64,000 nt of DNA from Acidimicrobiaceae bacterium (lineage in GTDB: Bacteria; Actinomycetota; Acidimicrobiia; Acidimicrobiales; JAUTXP01). The translations under genes were made by a program, and so were the position numbers. Every line of letters begins with the position of its first letter. Positions within the stretch are counted from its first letter, which is position 1. The notes beneath the pieces are model-generated. The model made no database searches, was not told the origin of the DNA, and saw only the letters and a program-made list of their open reading frames with translations. Shown in pieces: positions 36,012-46,355 of the stretch. The stretch spans positions 1 to 64,000 of the forward strand of contig JAUTXP010000031.1 of NCBI GenBank assembly GCA_030837965.1, in the 5' to 3' direction.

Positions 36012-37253
36012 GTGCCGTTCGTCGAAGGCCTCACCTGCCGGGAGTGCGCGCGCCCGTACCCGGCCCAAGCCCTGCACGTATGCGAGTTCTGCTTCGGCCC
36101 GTTGGAGGTGGCGTACGACTACGCGGCCATTGCTGCGGCCGTGTCCCGCCAGTCCATCGCAGCCGGCCCGCACTCGCTGTGGCGTTACGCCGACCTGCTC
36201 CCCGCGGACCGCACCGCGCCCATCGACTTGGGCGCGGGCATGACGCCGTTGGTCAGGGCCGACCGCCTCGCGGCCGAGTTGGGCCTGGGCGAGCTTTGGA
36301 TCAAGAACGACACGCTCAACCCGACGGGCTCGTTCAAGGACAGGGTCGTGTCGGTGGCGCTGACCAAGGCGCGTGAACTGGGCTTCAAGGTGGCGGCCTG
36401 CGCGTCCACCGGCAACCTGGCCAACTCGGTGGCCGCCCACGCGGCCCGGGCGGGCATGGAGTCGTACGTCTTCATCCCCCACGACTTGGAGCAGGGCAAG
36501 GTCGTGACCTCGGCTGTCTACGGCGGGAACCTCATCGCCGTCGAGGGCAACTACGACGACGTCAACCGGCTGTGCGCCGAGCTCACCAGCGAGCAGCCCA
36601 CGTGGGCCTTCGTCAACGTCAACGTGCGGACCTATTACGCCGAGGGCTCCAAGACGCTGGCCTTCGAGGTGGCCGAGCAGCTCGGGTGGCAAGCGCCCGA
36701 TCACGTGGTGGTGCCCATCGCGTCGGGCAGCCAGTTGACCAAGATTGCCAAGGGGTTCCGCGAGCTGCACAAGGTCGGCCTGCTGGACGGCGACGAGCCG
36801 CCCGCGGTCCGCATCTCCGGGGCCCAGGCCGAAGGCTGCTCGCCGGTGGCCACCGCCTTCGCCGAGGGCACCGACCACATTCGGCCTCAGAAGCCCAAGA
36901 CCATCGCCAAGTCGCTCGCCATCGGCAACCCGGCCGACGGGTGGTACGCCTTGGACGAGGTGCGCCGCAGCGGAGGCGCGATCGCCTCGGTCACCGACGA
37001 CGAGATCGTGGCCGGCATCCGCCTGCTGGCCAGGACCGAGGGCATCTTCGCCGAGACGGCAGGCGGCGTCACCATCGCCACGCTGGCCAAGCTGGCGGCC
37101 GAAGGCAAGGTTCGCAAGGACGAGCGGGTCGTGGCCTACGTCACCGGCCACGGGCTCAAGACCATCGAGGCCGTCTCGCCCCATGTCGGGCCCACGGCGA
37201 CCATCGCCCCCACCTTGGATGCGTTCAACGAGGCCGTGGAGGTCCAGCGGTAA
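36012..37253 (+). CDS. Threonine synthase-family PLP enzyme, probable homocysteine-forming MetM
   Basis: A 413-residue fold-type II PLP enzyme. An N-terminal zinc-ribbon-like segment (CREC...CEFC, residues 9-31) precedes the catalytic core; the PLP lysine is K109 in NPTGSFKDR, with CASTGNLANSVAAHAARAG as the phosphate-binding loop. By homology it uses O-phosphohomoserine. Genes named thrC normally make threonine, but this one sits behind a SAM riboswitch and is coupled (TAATG) to a sulfur carrier. That fits the MetM/MetO route reported in Streptomyces, where phosphohomoserine plus carrier thiocarboxylate yields homocysteine. The GTG start follows AGGAGG by five bases. Confidence 0.85.
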   Translation: MPFVEGLTCRECARPYPAQALHVCEFCFGPLEVAYDYAAIAAAVSRQSIAAGPHSLWRYADLLPADRTAPIDLGAGMTPLVRADRLAAELGLGELWIKNDTLNPTGSFKDRVVSVALTKARELGFKVAACASTGNLANSVAAHAARAGMESYVFIPHDLEQGKVVTSAVYGGNLIAVEGNYDDVNRLCAELTSEQPTWAFVNVNVRTYYAEGSKTLAFEVAEQLGWQAPDHVVVPIASGSQLTKIAKGFRELHKVGLLDGDEPPAVRISGAQAEGCSPVATAFAEGTDHIRPQKPKTIAKSLAIGNPADGWYALDEVRRSGGAIASVTDDEIVAGIRLLARTEGIFAETAGGVTIATLAKLAAEGKVRKDERVVAYVTGHGLKTIEAVSPHVGPTATIAPTLDAFNEAVEVQR

Positions 37254-37531
37254 TGCCGGTCACCGTCAGAGTCCCAGCCCAGCTCCGCACCCTGACCGAG
37301 GGGAGTGGCGAGGTCCACCTCGACGGGTCGACGGTGGGCGAGGTGCTCAAGGCCCTCGATGCGGCCCACCCCGGCTTCGGCTCTCGTCTGTTCGACGATG
37401 CGGGCGGCCTGCGTCGGTTCGTCAACGTGTTCGTGGCCGACGAGGACGTGCGCTTCTTGCGCGGCCTGGAGACGCCGGTGTCCGACGGGCAGACGGTGTC
37501 GATCGTGCCCGCGGTGGCCGGCGGCTCATAG
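37253..37531 (+). CDS. CysO/MoaD/ThiS-type sulfur carrier protein (probable MetO)
   Basis: A 92-residue beta-grasp protein. RRFVNVFVADEDVRFLRGL followed by VSIVPAVAGG is very close to Mycobacterium tuberculosis CysO, whose C-terminal Gly-Gly is thiocarboxylated to deliver sulfur. Here the chain ends GGS: one extra serine blocks the Gly-Gly, so a Mec-like JAMM peptidase would have to trim it before activation. Neither that peptidase nor the adenylating enzyme is in the window. Its ATG overlaps the stop of the upstream PLP enzyme, so the two are made together under riboswitch control. Confidence 0.88.
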   Translation: MPVTVRVPAQLRTLTEGSGEVHLDGSTVGEVLKALDAAHPGFGSRLFDDAGGLRRFVNVFVADEDVRFLRGLETPVSDGQTVSIVPAVAGGS

Positions 37532-37606
37532 CGGCCCAGCAGGCTCGTCCGGTCGTCCTGTCGCCTGGTCCTCAACTGTTCGACGGGCCGCGCCGATAAG
37601 CCAGGC

Positions 37607-38080
37607 ATGGCCGAAGTCCTCATCGTGGACGACGATCCCGATATCCGCGGGATCCTCGTGTTCACGATGGAGGACGCGGGCTTCGACGTTCGGGAGGCGG
37701 GCAACGGTGCCGAGGCCTTGACCGAGCTTGAAAAGAAGGCCCCGGACTGCATGGTCCTCGACGTGATGATGCCGGGCGTGGACGGCTTCGGCGTGCTGCG
37801 ATCCAAGCGCCAGTTGGGCCTGGCCCCCGACACCAGGGTCCTGATGCTCACGGCCAAGACGGCCGAGCGCGACTTCGTGCGGGGCTGGGAGCTGGGCGCG
37901 GACGAGTACCTGACCAAGCCCTTCGACCCTGACGAGTTGGTCGAGCGGGTCAACGAGCTGTTGCGGGCCAAGCCCGCCGCCCTGCAGGAGCGGCGCGAGG
38001 CCGAGTTGCAGAAGGCGGAGCTGTTGGAGCGCCTGGAGTCGGCCTTCACCCGGCCCCGCATGGCCTCGCGGCCCCAGTAG
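37607..38080 (+). CDS. Single-domain response regulator with helical tail
   Basis: A 157-residue receiver protein: DDDPD pocket near residues 8-12, phosphorylation site in CMVLDVMMPG (Asp near 53), and K in DEYLTKPFD. After the receiver there is only a charged helix of about 35 residues (ERREAELQKAELLERLES), no DNA-binding domain. It may act by protein contact. No histidine kinase is adjacent, and a second, similar receiver follows 40 bases downstream. Confidence 0.87.
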   Translation: MAEVLIVDDDPDIRGILVFTMEDAGFDVREAGNGAEALTELEKKAPDCMVLDVMMPGVDGFGVLRSKRQLGLAPDTRVLMLTAKTAERDFVRGWELGADEYLTKPFDPDELVERVNELLRAKPAALQERREAELQKAELLERLESAFTRPRMASRPQ

Positions 38081-38120
38081 CGCGCTCAACCCTGGCCGTC
38101 GGTCAGCCGAAAGTGAGTCC

Positions 38121-38606
38121 ATGTCTGTGCTCGTGGTCGACGACGATCCCCTCATCGCCGGGATGCTCCGCCTCGTCTTGGAGGGGGAGGGCTACGAGGT
38201 GTACGAGGCCTCCGACGGACGGGCCGCGCTGGAGACCGTGCGCGACACGGCCCCCGACGTGATGGTGCTCGACATGATGATGCCCCACGTCGACGGCTAC
38301 GGCGTGCTGGCTGCGCTGCGCGACGACGCCTCGGGCGACGCGGCCTTGGGGCGCGGGACGCGGGTCGTCATGCTCACCTGTTGCTCGCAGGAGGAGGACG
38401 TGCGCCGCTGCCTCGAACTGGGCGCCGACGACTATCTGACCAAGCCGGTCGACGTCGACTTCTTGCTGCGGACCGTGCAGGACCTGTTGGCCATGGACAT
38501 GGACGAGGTGCGCTCGCGCCGGGCCGACGTGGCCGACGACGCCGTGCTCACGTCCCGCGTGGCCGATGTGCTCACCCGCCACAACCGCCAGTTCACCGTC
38601 TCCTAA
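38121..38606 (+). CDS. Single-domain response regulator
   Basis: A 161-residue receiver protein with DDDP near residue 7, phospho-acceptor in VMVLDMMMPH (Asp near 51) and DDYLTKPVDVDF. The segment MLTCCSQEEDVRRCLELG contains adjacent cysteines near the T-loop switch residue, which is unusual. A tail of about 40 residues has no recognised output domain. With the preceding gene it forms a tandem pair without kinase, followed by repeat copy 5. Confidence 0.86.
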   Translation: MSVLVVDDDPLIAGMLRLVLEGEGYEVYEASDGRAALETVRDTAPDVMVLDMMMPHVDGYGVLAALRDDASGDAALGRGTRVVMLTCCSQEEDVRRCLELGADDYLTKPVDVDFLLRTVQDLLAMDMDEVRSRRADVADDAVLTSRVADVLTRHNRQFTVS

Positions 38607-38620
38607 CCGCACCCCCTCCG

Positions 38621-38653
38621 ACTTTTCCACAGCAGCAGGTGCTGTGGAAAAGT
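38621..38653. repeat. Palindromic repeat family A, copy 5
   Basis: A 14-bp stem (ACTTTTCCACAGCA) with loop GCAGG, in the 57-base gap between a response regulator and a convergent secreted-protein gene. Confidence 0.92.
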
Positions 38654-38663
38654 TGGCATGGGG

Positions 38664-39179
38664 TTAGACGGGGGTGCCCATCACGATGGCGCCGCCCACG
38701 TTGGCCGAGTCGAACGAGCTGGGCTCCCAGACCAACACGCCGTTCATGGGCACGGTGGCGTCCGGCCAGTCGCACGAGCCCGTGAGCACGGCCACCGCGC
38801 CCACCCGCACGTAGACGACCCGGCAGTTGAGCGAGAAGTTGGCCGCGCCGGCCAGCCCGCAGCCGCCCGCGTTGTTGCCCTGGCCCAGGACCAGCGAGTC
38901 CTGGCCGTTGCCGGGCAGGTCGCAGTTCACGTTGACGATCCCGGTCCCGCCGACAGTGTCGGCCACGCCGACGCCGATGAACCGCAGCCAGTTGGGGATG
39001 TTGATCTGCGTGGCGCCGAGGGGGGCGACGTACTGCCACTGGCCCGACACCTCGGATGCGACCACATGGGGCGTGGCCGCGCCCGCCGCGCTCGCGGCGC
39101 CGGCGAGGGCCGTTCCGCCCACGGCCGAGGCCGCCATCATCAATCCCGCCACTGCCGCTGCAACCGTCTTCTTGCGCAT
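38664..39179 (-). CDS. Small secreted protein, unknown function
   Basis: A 171-residue protein with a clear signal peptide (MRKKTVAAAVAGLMMAASAV, cleavage near AASA-AG about residue 31-33). The mature part is about 140 residues with four cysteines (in NVNCDLP, GGCGL, LNCRV and GSCDWPD), compatible with two disulfides in an extracellular beta-rich domain. I do not recognise the family. GGGAGGGG precedes the ATG at 39179. It is divergent from groEL across a region with two CIRCE operators, so HrcA could also affect it. Confidence 0.7.
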   Translation of the reverse strand: MRKKTVAAAVAGLMMAASAVGGTALAGAASAAGAATPHVVASEVSGQWQYVAPLGATQINIPNWLRFIGVGVADTVGGTGIVNVNCDLPGNGQDSLVLGQGNNAGGCGLAGAANFSLNCRVVYVRVGAVAVLTGSCDWPDATVPMNGVLVWEPSSFDSANVGGAIVMGTPV

Positions 39180-39252
39180 GGCCCCTCCCAAGGCTCGTTT
39201 CCCTGGTATACGAGCGGCACCGACAATCGTGTCAGCGGCGGCCGGCACTCGT

Positions 39253-39279
39253 TTGGCACTCGCTTGCCGAGAGTGCCAA
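39253..39279. promoter_or_regulatory. CIRCE operator 1 (HrcA site)
   Basis: TTGGCACTC-N9-GAGTGCCAA, one change per arm from the CIRCE consensus TTAGCACTC-N9-GAGTGCTAA, symmetrical on both sides. It lies 57 bases upstream of the groEL start and 74 bases from the divergent secreted-protein start. Confidence 0.9.
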
Positions 39280-39290
39280 GACCTGCTTGA

Positions 39291-40958
<1,668 letters not shown>

Positions 40959-41028
40959 CCCCTCCGGGTCTAACCGTCGGGGGGTCTAACCCTTCGGGGT
41001 TCGCCCCTCCAACCTGTGTGTGTCTCGC

Positions 41029-41075
41029 TTCTGGGCACCTTTTCTTCGCACATGCCGAAGAAAAGGTGCCCAGAA
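41029..41075. repeat. Palindromic repeat family B, copy 1
   Basis: A perfect 20-bp stem (TTCTGGGCACCTTTTCTTCG and its complement) with a seven-base loop CACATGC, between groEL and a convergent gene. A related, partly decayed copy is at 53547. The perfect arms imply recent spread or strong selection. Confidence 0.92.
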
Positions 41076-41086
41076 CGCGTCCCCCG

Positions 41087-43069
41087 TCAGGTCGTGGTGT
41101 TGACGAAGGGGGCCGTGCGTGCCATGCCGACCACGTCGTTGATGCCCTCGGCCGCGGTGGAGCCGAACGACGGTGCGTCGCCGAACGGGAACACCCGCCC
41201 GTCCGACTCGAACAGCCAGTAGCCGAACCCGGTCGGGTCGGCCGTCATGCCCCTGACCGGCTTGTTGAGCTGCGTGCCGCCGAGCGAGCCGTAGAACTTG
41301 TTGGCCGCCGAGCCGAAGGCGAACAGCCCGCCGTCGGAGGCGATCAGCCAATACCCGAGCCCGTCGGGCGCGGGAGCCATGCCGATGATGGGGGCGTTGA
41401 GCGGCTTGCCGCCCATCGAGCCGTAGAACCGGTTGGCCGCCGAGCCGAAGGCGAAGATGCCGCCGTCGCTGGCCACCAGCCAGTAGCCGGACCCATCCGG
41501 GATGGCGGCCAGGCCCACGATGGGGGCGTTCAAGTGCTTGCCGCCCATCGAGCCGTAGAAGGGCGCGTCGAAGGCGAACACGCCGCCGTCCAACGCGGCC
41601 AGCCAGTACCCGCTGTCGTCGGGCCGCGACGCCATGCCCAGCACGGGCTGGTTCAACGTCATGCCGCCCGTCGATCCGTGGAAGGTGGCGTCGCCGAATC
41701 CGAAGATGCCGCCGTCGCCGCTCACCAGCCAGAAGCCGTCGCCCGAACTCGTCGTCGTGATCCCGAGGACGGGGGCGTTGAGGTGCTGCCCGGACATGTC
41801 GTCCAGATCGGCCGCGTCGCCGAACGGCCACACCCGGCCGTTGGCCTCGGCCAGGTAGTAGCCCTGGGTGCCGATGACGGTGAGGGGAACGGTGTGGGGC
41901 GCGGGCGCGGCGTTGTCGCCGATGTTCAGGGTGGCGCTGCGCAGCCCGCCGCCCGTCGGGTAGGCGAGGACCAGGATGGTGCAGGTGTCGCTCGGATTGA
42001 GCGTCCTGCCGTCGCACCCGCCGTCAGAAAGGAATGACGTGGCGCCGGTACCGGTGATGGTCGACGTGCCGATGACCACGGGGTCGGTGCCGGTGTTGGT
42101 GGCGACGATGGAACGGGGGGCGGTCACCAGCCCCACGCGTGCCTCGCCGAACAGCCCGGTGCCGGTGACGGTCAGCTCGGACCGGGTGCCCACGCCGCTC
42201 AACGGCACATCCCTGCCTGTGCCCGTGGTGGACGGGTCGCCCGGCGGGCCGGGCGGGGCCAACTCGTCCACCCAGTTGAGGACGGCCGTCGTGGGGCCGT
42301 CGGCCGTGGGCGTGAAGACCACGTCGAGGGTGCACGCGTCCTGCACCCCGGTGACGGTGCACGTGTTGTTCTGGATGACGTAGCGGGCCGCGTCGGGACC
42401 GGCGATGTTGAATCCGGCCGGGTTGAACCCGTCGCCGTGGTTGGTCAGCGTGAAGGTCTTGGTGGACGACGTATCCCTGCGCACGTCGCCGAACTCGCCC
42501 GTGTTGGGCGACACGTTGCGGCTGCGCCAGGCCTTGGTCCCGTTGAAGCTCACCGAGCCGAACAGAGCGGGGGCGGCTCCGTTGCAGTGCTGCTCGAAGC
42601 GGGCCTGGAACTTGGTGAGGAGCGGGCCGGTGACGCCCACGTCGTCGGTGATGAACCGCCCGGCCACGGTGTCGCACACGGCCTTGCCGGTCACGTTGAG
42701 CCCGGGGTGGTCGGCGTCAGACGTCTTGATGGCGTTGTCGTAGGTGGTCTCGGCGAAGGCGGCTCCGCCCGGCGTGCTCATGGTGATCGTGTAGTGCGAC
42801 GTGCACGACCCGCCCGAGCAGCCTTGGGGCGCGCTCACGTCGAAGGTGATGGTCGACGTCGACGTGGGCGTGACCGTGATGGTGGAGTTGCTCTGGTCGA
42901 AAGTGTGGAACTCGCCGCCGCCGACCGGGTCGCCCGACTCCGAGTCGATCACCACGCCGAGGGTGGGGGCGGCCGCGGCCGCGGGCCCGGCCCCTACCGC
43001 CAGTGCGGTCGGCGCCAGCAGCGAGAGGGTCAGGAGAAGGGCGAGCCGCCCGCTGTGTGAGATCCGCAT
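41087..43069 (-). CDS. Secreted protein with GYWLVASDGG-type tandem repeats
   Basis: A 660-residue secreted protein. A signal peptide (residues 1-36, ending AAAAA) is followed by a beta-rich half with Ig-like or abnormal-spindle-like features (FTLTNHGDGFNPAGFNI, ATNTGTDPVVIGTSTI). The last 270 residues hold about six repeats of 40-47 residues around GYWLVASDGGIFAFG...FYGSMGGK.LNAPIVGMA, possibly a beta-propeller. Such repeats are greatly expanded in Acidimicrobiia in my recollection. A surface or adhesion role is plausible but unproven. The ATG at 43069 gives the signal peptide. Confidence 0.8.
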   Translation of the reverse strand: MRISHSGRLALLLTLSLLAPTALAVGAGPAAAAAPTLGVVIDSESGDPVGGGEFHTFDQSNSTITVTPTSTSTITFDVSAPQGCSGGSCTSHYTITMSTPGGAAFAETTYDNAIKTSDADHPGLNVTGKAVCDTVAGRFITDDVGVTGPLLTKFQARFEQHCNGAAPALFGSVSFNGTKAWRSRNVSPNTGEFGDVRRDTSSTKTFTLTNHGDGFNPAGFNIAGPDAARYVIQNNTCTVTGVQDACTLDVVFTPTADGPTTAVLNWVDELAPPGPPGDPSTTGTGRDVPLSGVGTRSELTVTGTGLFGEARVGLVTAPRSIVATNTGTDPVVIGTSTITGTGATSFLSDGGCDGRTLNPSDTCTILVLAYPTGGGLRSATLNIGDNAAPAPHTVPLTVIGTQGYYLAEANGRVWPFGDAADLDDMSGQHLNAPVLGITTTSSGDGFWLVSGDGGIFGFGDATFHGSTGGMTLNQPVLGMASRPDDSGYWLAALDGGVFAFDAPFYGSMGGKHLNAPIVGLAAIPDGSGYWLVASDGGIFAFGSAANRFYGSMGGKPLNAPIIGMAPAPDGLGYWLIASDGGLFAFGSAANKFYGSLGGTQLNKPVRGMTADPTGFGYWLFESDGRVFPFGDAPSFGSTAAEGINDVVGMARTAPFVNTTT

Positions 43070-43170
43070 GAAACCCCCGAATGCACGTGTGGGCAGGGCG
43101 CCGCCGTGGCACCGACATCGAGAGTACGCCTGCGGACCCTGGGTTTCGCGCGCCACCCCCCTTTTTGTGG

Positions 43171-44820
43171 TCAGCGGCGTCGGGCGAAGTGCAGGCCGCC
43201 CGCCGTGCCCCCCACGGCCAAGAGGGAGAACGCGGCCAAGCTGGCCCACGGCCAGTGCGTCGTGTCGGGCGGCACGGTTCGGGCCCGCACGTCGCGCTCG
43301 GGCGCGGCGGTGAAGGCGTCGGGCGACGGGATGGCCGTGAACTCGTCGGGGGTGAGCGGGTCGGGGGGCAAGACGTTGGGATCGAAGACGGGTCCGGCCG
43401 CTTCCGGCGGGGCTTGCAAGCCCTCACCCGGCGGCGGCGGCGCAGGCGCGGTGTCGGCCGTGTCGGCCCGCAGAGTGAACAGGGTGGACTTGAGCGACAG
43501 CGCCTTGGCGAAGGCGATCCCGGTCACGGCCTTGGACCCAGAGGCGCCGTCCAGTCGCACCTCGGTGGCCCGCCCAGACGGCCCGGTGGCGGACACGGCC
43601 ACGCCGCTCAGCGCGCCCCGGTACGCCAGTCGGGCGGCCACGTCGGTCAAGGCGACGCGCACCGTCCACGGGCTCGGGTCCTGGGTGGGATACGGGGCCG
43701 GGCGCAGGTACGGATAGGCCCCGTCGTCGGGCGAGCCGAAGCCCTCCTGGCGACTGGCCGAGAACCCGCCGCCGTTGGCCGAGTACACGGTCGACGCCAG
43801 CGTCTTGCCCGCCGCCACCACCTGGCCACGGGTGTCGGCCACCGCCTTGTCCATGGCCGCGTACTCGGCCTGGGCGCCCAGGTAGACCTGGCAACGGGTG
43901 TCGTCGCACAGCTCGCCGTTGGCGGCCATGGCCCGCAGCGCGTACGTGCGGGCCGCAGTGGCCTGGGCCCGCAGGGCGGCGGGCGGCCACGACGGGTTGC
44001 GCACCTCGCCCATGCCTCGCAGGTAGTGCTCGACGTCCACCTGGTTCACCAGCCGGAAGGGACCCCGCTGGGCGGTGGCCTCGATGACGCCCCGATAGCG
44101 GCGGGCGCGGGCGGGCAGGGTCGTGGTGCCGGCGCTGCCCGCGGGGACGGCCCACAGGGTGCGGGTCGAGGACGGGCCTTGTGGGCCGGACGGACCGGGC
44201 GGCGGTGGCGGCGGGCCCGCGGGCGGCTGGGTGGTGGCCGTCGTGGTGGTGCTGCTGGGCGGGGGCGACGTGGTCGTCGTGGTCGACTCCGTGGTGGACG
44301 TGGTCGGAAGCTGCTGCTGGGTGACGCCGGGTTCGGGATCTTGTTCGGACCCGGCCGCAGTCGGGGTTTGGGTCGAGGCCGGGGCCGCGGTCGCGTTTGT
44401 CGACGTGCCCCCTTCCACGATGTAGCGCGACCCGTCGAAGCGCAGGCGCACCTGGCCGCCCGGTCCGACCCGAACGGGGAAGCCCGCGGACTGCGCGCCG
44501 TCGGGCGCGTCGCGCACCTCGCCACCATTGGGGAAGGCCACCACGGCCTGTCCATCGGCGGGGGTGAGGACGTTGACCCGCACCGCTCCGCTCGCCTTGC
44601 CCACCTTGGTGCCGGGATAGAACTGCGCCAGGATCTGCGGCGTCGTCGACCCGGCCTTGCCCATCCAGTAGGCCCCGTCTTGGGCCATGCCCACGCCATG
44701 GCCGAAGCCCTTGCCGTCGATGACGAGCACCGGAACGGCGGCGTCGGCCCGCGGGAGGGGGATAGGCGTGAGCAGCAAGAGGCCGAGCGCGCCTGCGGCG
44801 GCCAGGGTTCGTCGGCGCAC
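43171..44820 (-). CDS. SpoIID/LytB domain exported protein
   Basis: A 549-residue protein: signal peptide (residues 1-28), N-terminal part with FGHGVGMAQDGAYWMGKAG, a long Thr/Ser/Pro-rich linker (about 160-235), the rest of the SpoIID domain with VEHYLRGMGEVRNPSWPPAA, ARTYALRAM and YSANGGGFS, and a C-terminal membrane helix ending HFARRR. SpoIID is a peptidoglycan lytic transglycosylase of spore formers; in non-sporulators such proteins are cell-wall associated. The GTG at 44820 fits the signal peptide. GHGVGM..GA usually closes the domain, so the linker here seems to split a permuted order. Confidence 0.8.
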   Translation of the reverse strand: MRRRTLAAAGALGLLLLTPIPLPRADAAVPVLVIDGKGFGHGVGMAQDGAYWMGKAGSTTPQILAQFYPGTKVGKASGAVRVNVLTPADGQAVVAFPNGGEVRDAPDGAQSAGFPVRVGPGGQVRLRFDGSRYIVEGGTSTNATAAPASTQTPTAAGSEQDPEPGVTQQQLPTTSTTESTTTTTSPPPSSTTTTATTQPPAGPPPPPPGPSGPQGPSSTRTLWAVPAGSAGTTTLPARARRYRGVIEATAQRGPFRLVNQVDVEHYLRGMGEVRNPSWPPAALRAQATAARTYALRAMAANGELCDDTRCQVYLGAQAEYAAMDKAVADTRGQVVAAGKTLASTVYSANGGGFSASRQEGFGSPDDGAYPYLRPAPYPTQDPSPWTVRVALTDVAARLAYRGALSGVAVSATGPSGRATEVRLDGASGSKAVTGIAFAKALSLKSTLFTLRADTADTAPAPPPPGEGLQAPPEAAGPVFDPNVLPPDPLTPDEFTAIPSPDAFTAAPERDVRARTVPPDTTHWPWASLAAFSLLAVGGTAGGLHFARRR

Positions 44821-44840
44821 GACTCCATAGTTGTCGCCCG

Positions 44841-44846
44841 TAGACT
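44841..44846 (+). promoter_or_regulatory. Leaderless -10 box of hemQ
   Basis: TAGACT lies exactly seven bases before the GTG at 44854, within the 33-base gap to the divergent SpoIID gene. Confidence 0.45.
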
Positions 44847-44853
44847 CCGCCGG

Positions 44854-45531
44854 GTGACGGAGCCCGTGTCCCCCACCACCGGCTGGGGCGTACTGCACCT
44901 GTTCTGCAAGGCCCGGCCCGGCGTGGACGCCGAGGCCGTGCGCTCCGCGGTCAAGGCCGGGTCGGACGGTGACCACCAGGTCGTCTCCTTCGCCGTGCTG
45001 GGCCACAAGGCCGACCTCGGGTTCCTGGCCGTCGGCCCCGACCTGTGGCGGCTGCGCACGTTGCAGACCGGATTGCAGGCGGCCGGGCTCGACGTGGTGG
45101 CCAGCTATGTGTCGCTGACCGAGGTCTCCGAGTACGCCAAGGGCATGCCCGAGGAGCGCTTGCAGGCCCGGCTGTACCCGCAGCTTCCGCCTGAGGGCAA
45201 GCCCGCGGTGTGCTTCTATCCCATGTCCAAGCGGCGCGACGTGGGGCAGAACTGGTTCACCGAGCCCTACCAGGAGCGGGAGCGGCTCATGTTCGAGCAC
45301 GGCGCGTCGGGCCGGAAGTTCGCCGGGCGGGTGCTCCAGTTGGTGACCGGCTCGACGGGCCTGGACGACTACGAGTGGGGCGTCACCCTGTTCGGCGTCA
45401 CGCCCGACGACCTCAAGGAGTGCGTCTACACCATGCGCTTCGACCAAGCCTCAGCCGTGTATGCCGAGTTCGGCCCGTTCTATACCGGGATGGTGGCCGA
45501 CCTCGACGACCTGCTGACCCACCTGCGCTGA
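44854..45531 (+). CDS. hemQ: Coproheme decarboxylase HemQ (chlorite dismutase family)
   Basis: A 225-residue enzyme that oxidatively removes two propionate carboxyls from coproheme to give protoheme in the Gram-positive haem pathway. CFYPMSKRRD holds the catalytic tyrosine; EHGASGRKFAG holds the proximal histidine; GSTGLDDYEWGVTLF and MRFDQASAVYAEFGPFYTG are the second half of the ferredoxin-like fold. The pattern is closer to the Firmicutes HemQ than to the mycobacterial one, as far as I can recall. The GTG start is supported by a leaderless -10 box. No other haem gene is in the window. Confidence 0.92.
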   Translation: MTEPVSPTTGWGVLHLFCKARPGVDAEAVRSAVKAGSDGDHQVVSFAVLGHKADLGFLAVGPDLWRLRTLQTGLQAAGLDVVASYVSLTEVSEYAKGMPEERLQARLYPQLPPEGKPAVCFYPMSKRRDVGQNWFTEPYQERERLMFEHGASGRKFAGRVLQLVTGSTGLDDYEWGVTLFGVTPDDLKECVYTMRFDQASAVYAEFGPFYTGMVADLDDLLTHLR

Positions 45532-45572
45532 CGCCCCTGTGGGGCCGGGCCGGGCCGGCGCCTCGGTGACGG

Positions 45573-46347
<775 letters not shown>

Positions 46348-46355
<8 letters not shown>

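Noticed and set aside
35910-37184. Minus-strand frame of 424 residues opposite the threonine-synthase-like gene
   Set aside because: Shadow frame; the plus strand has intact PLP-enzyme motifs over the same bases.
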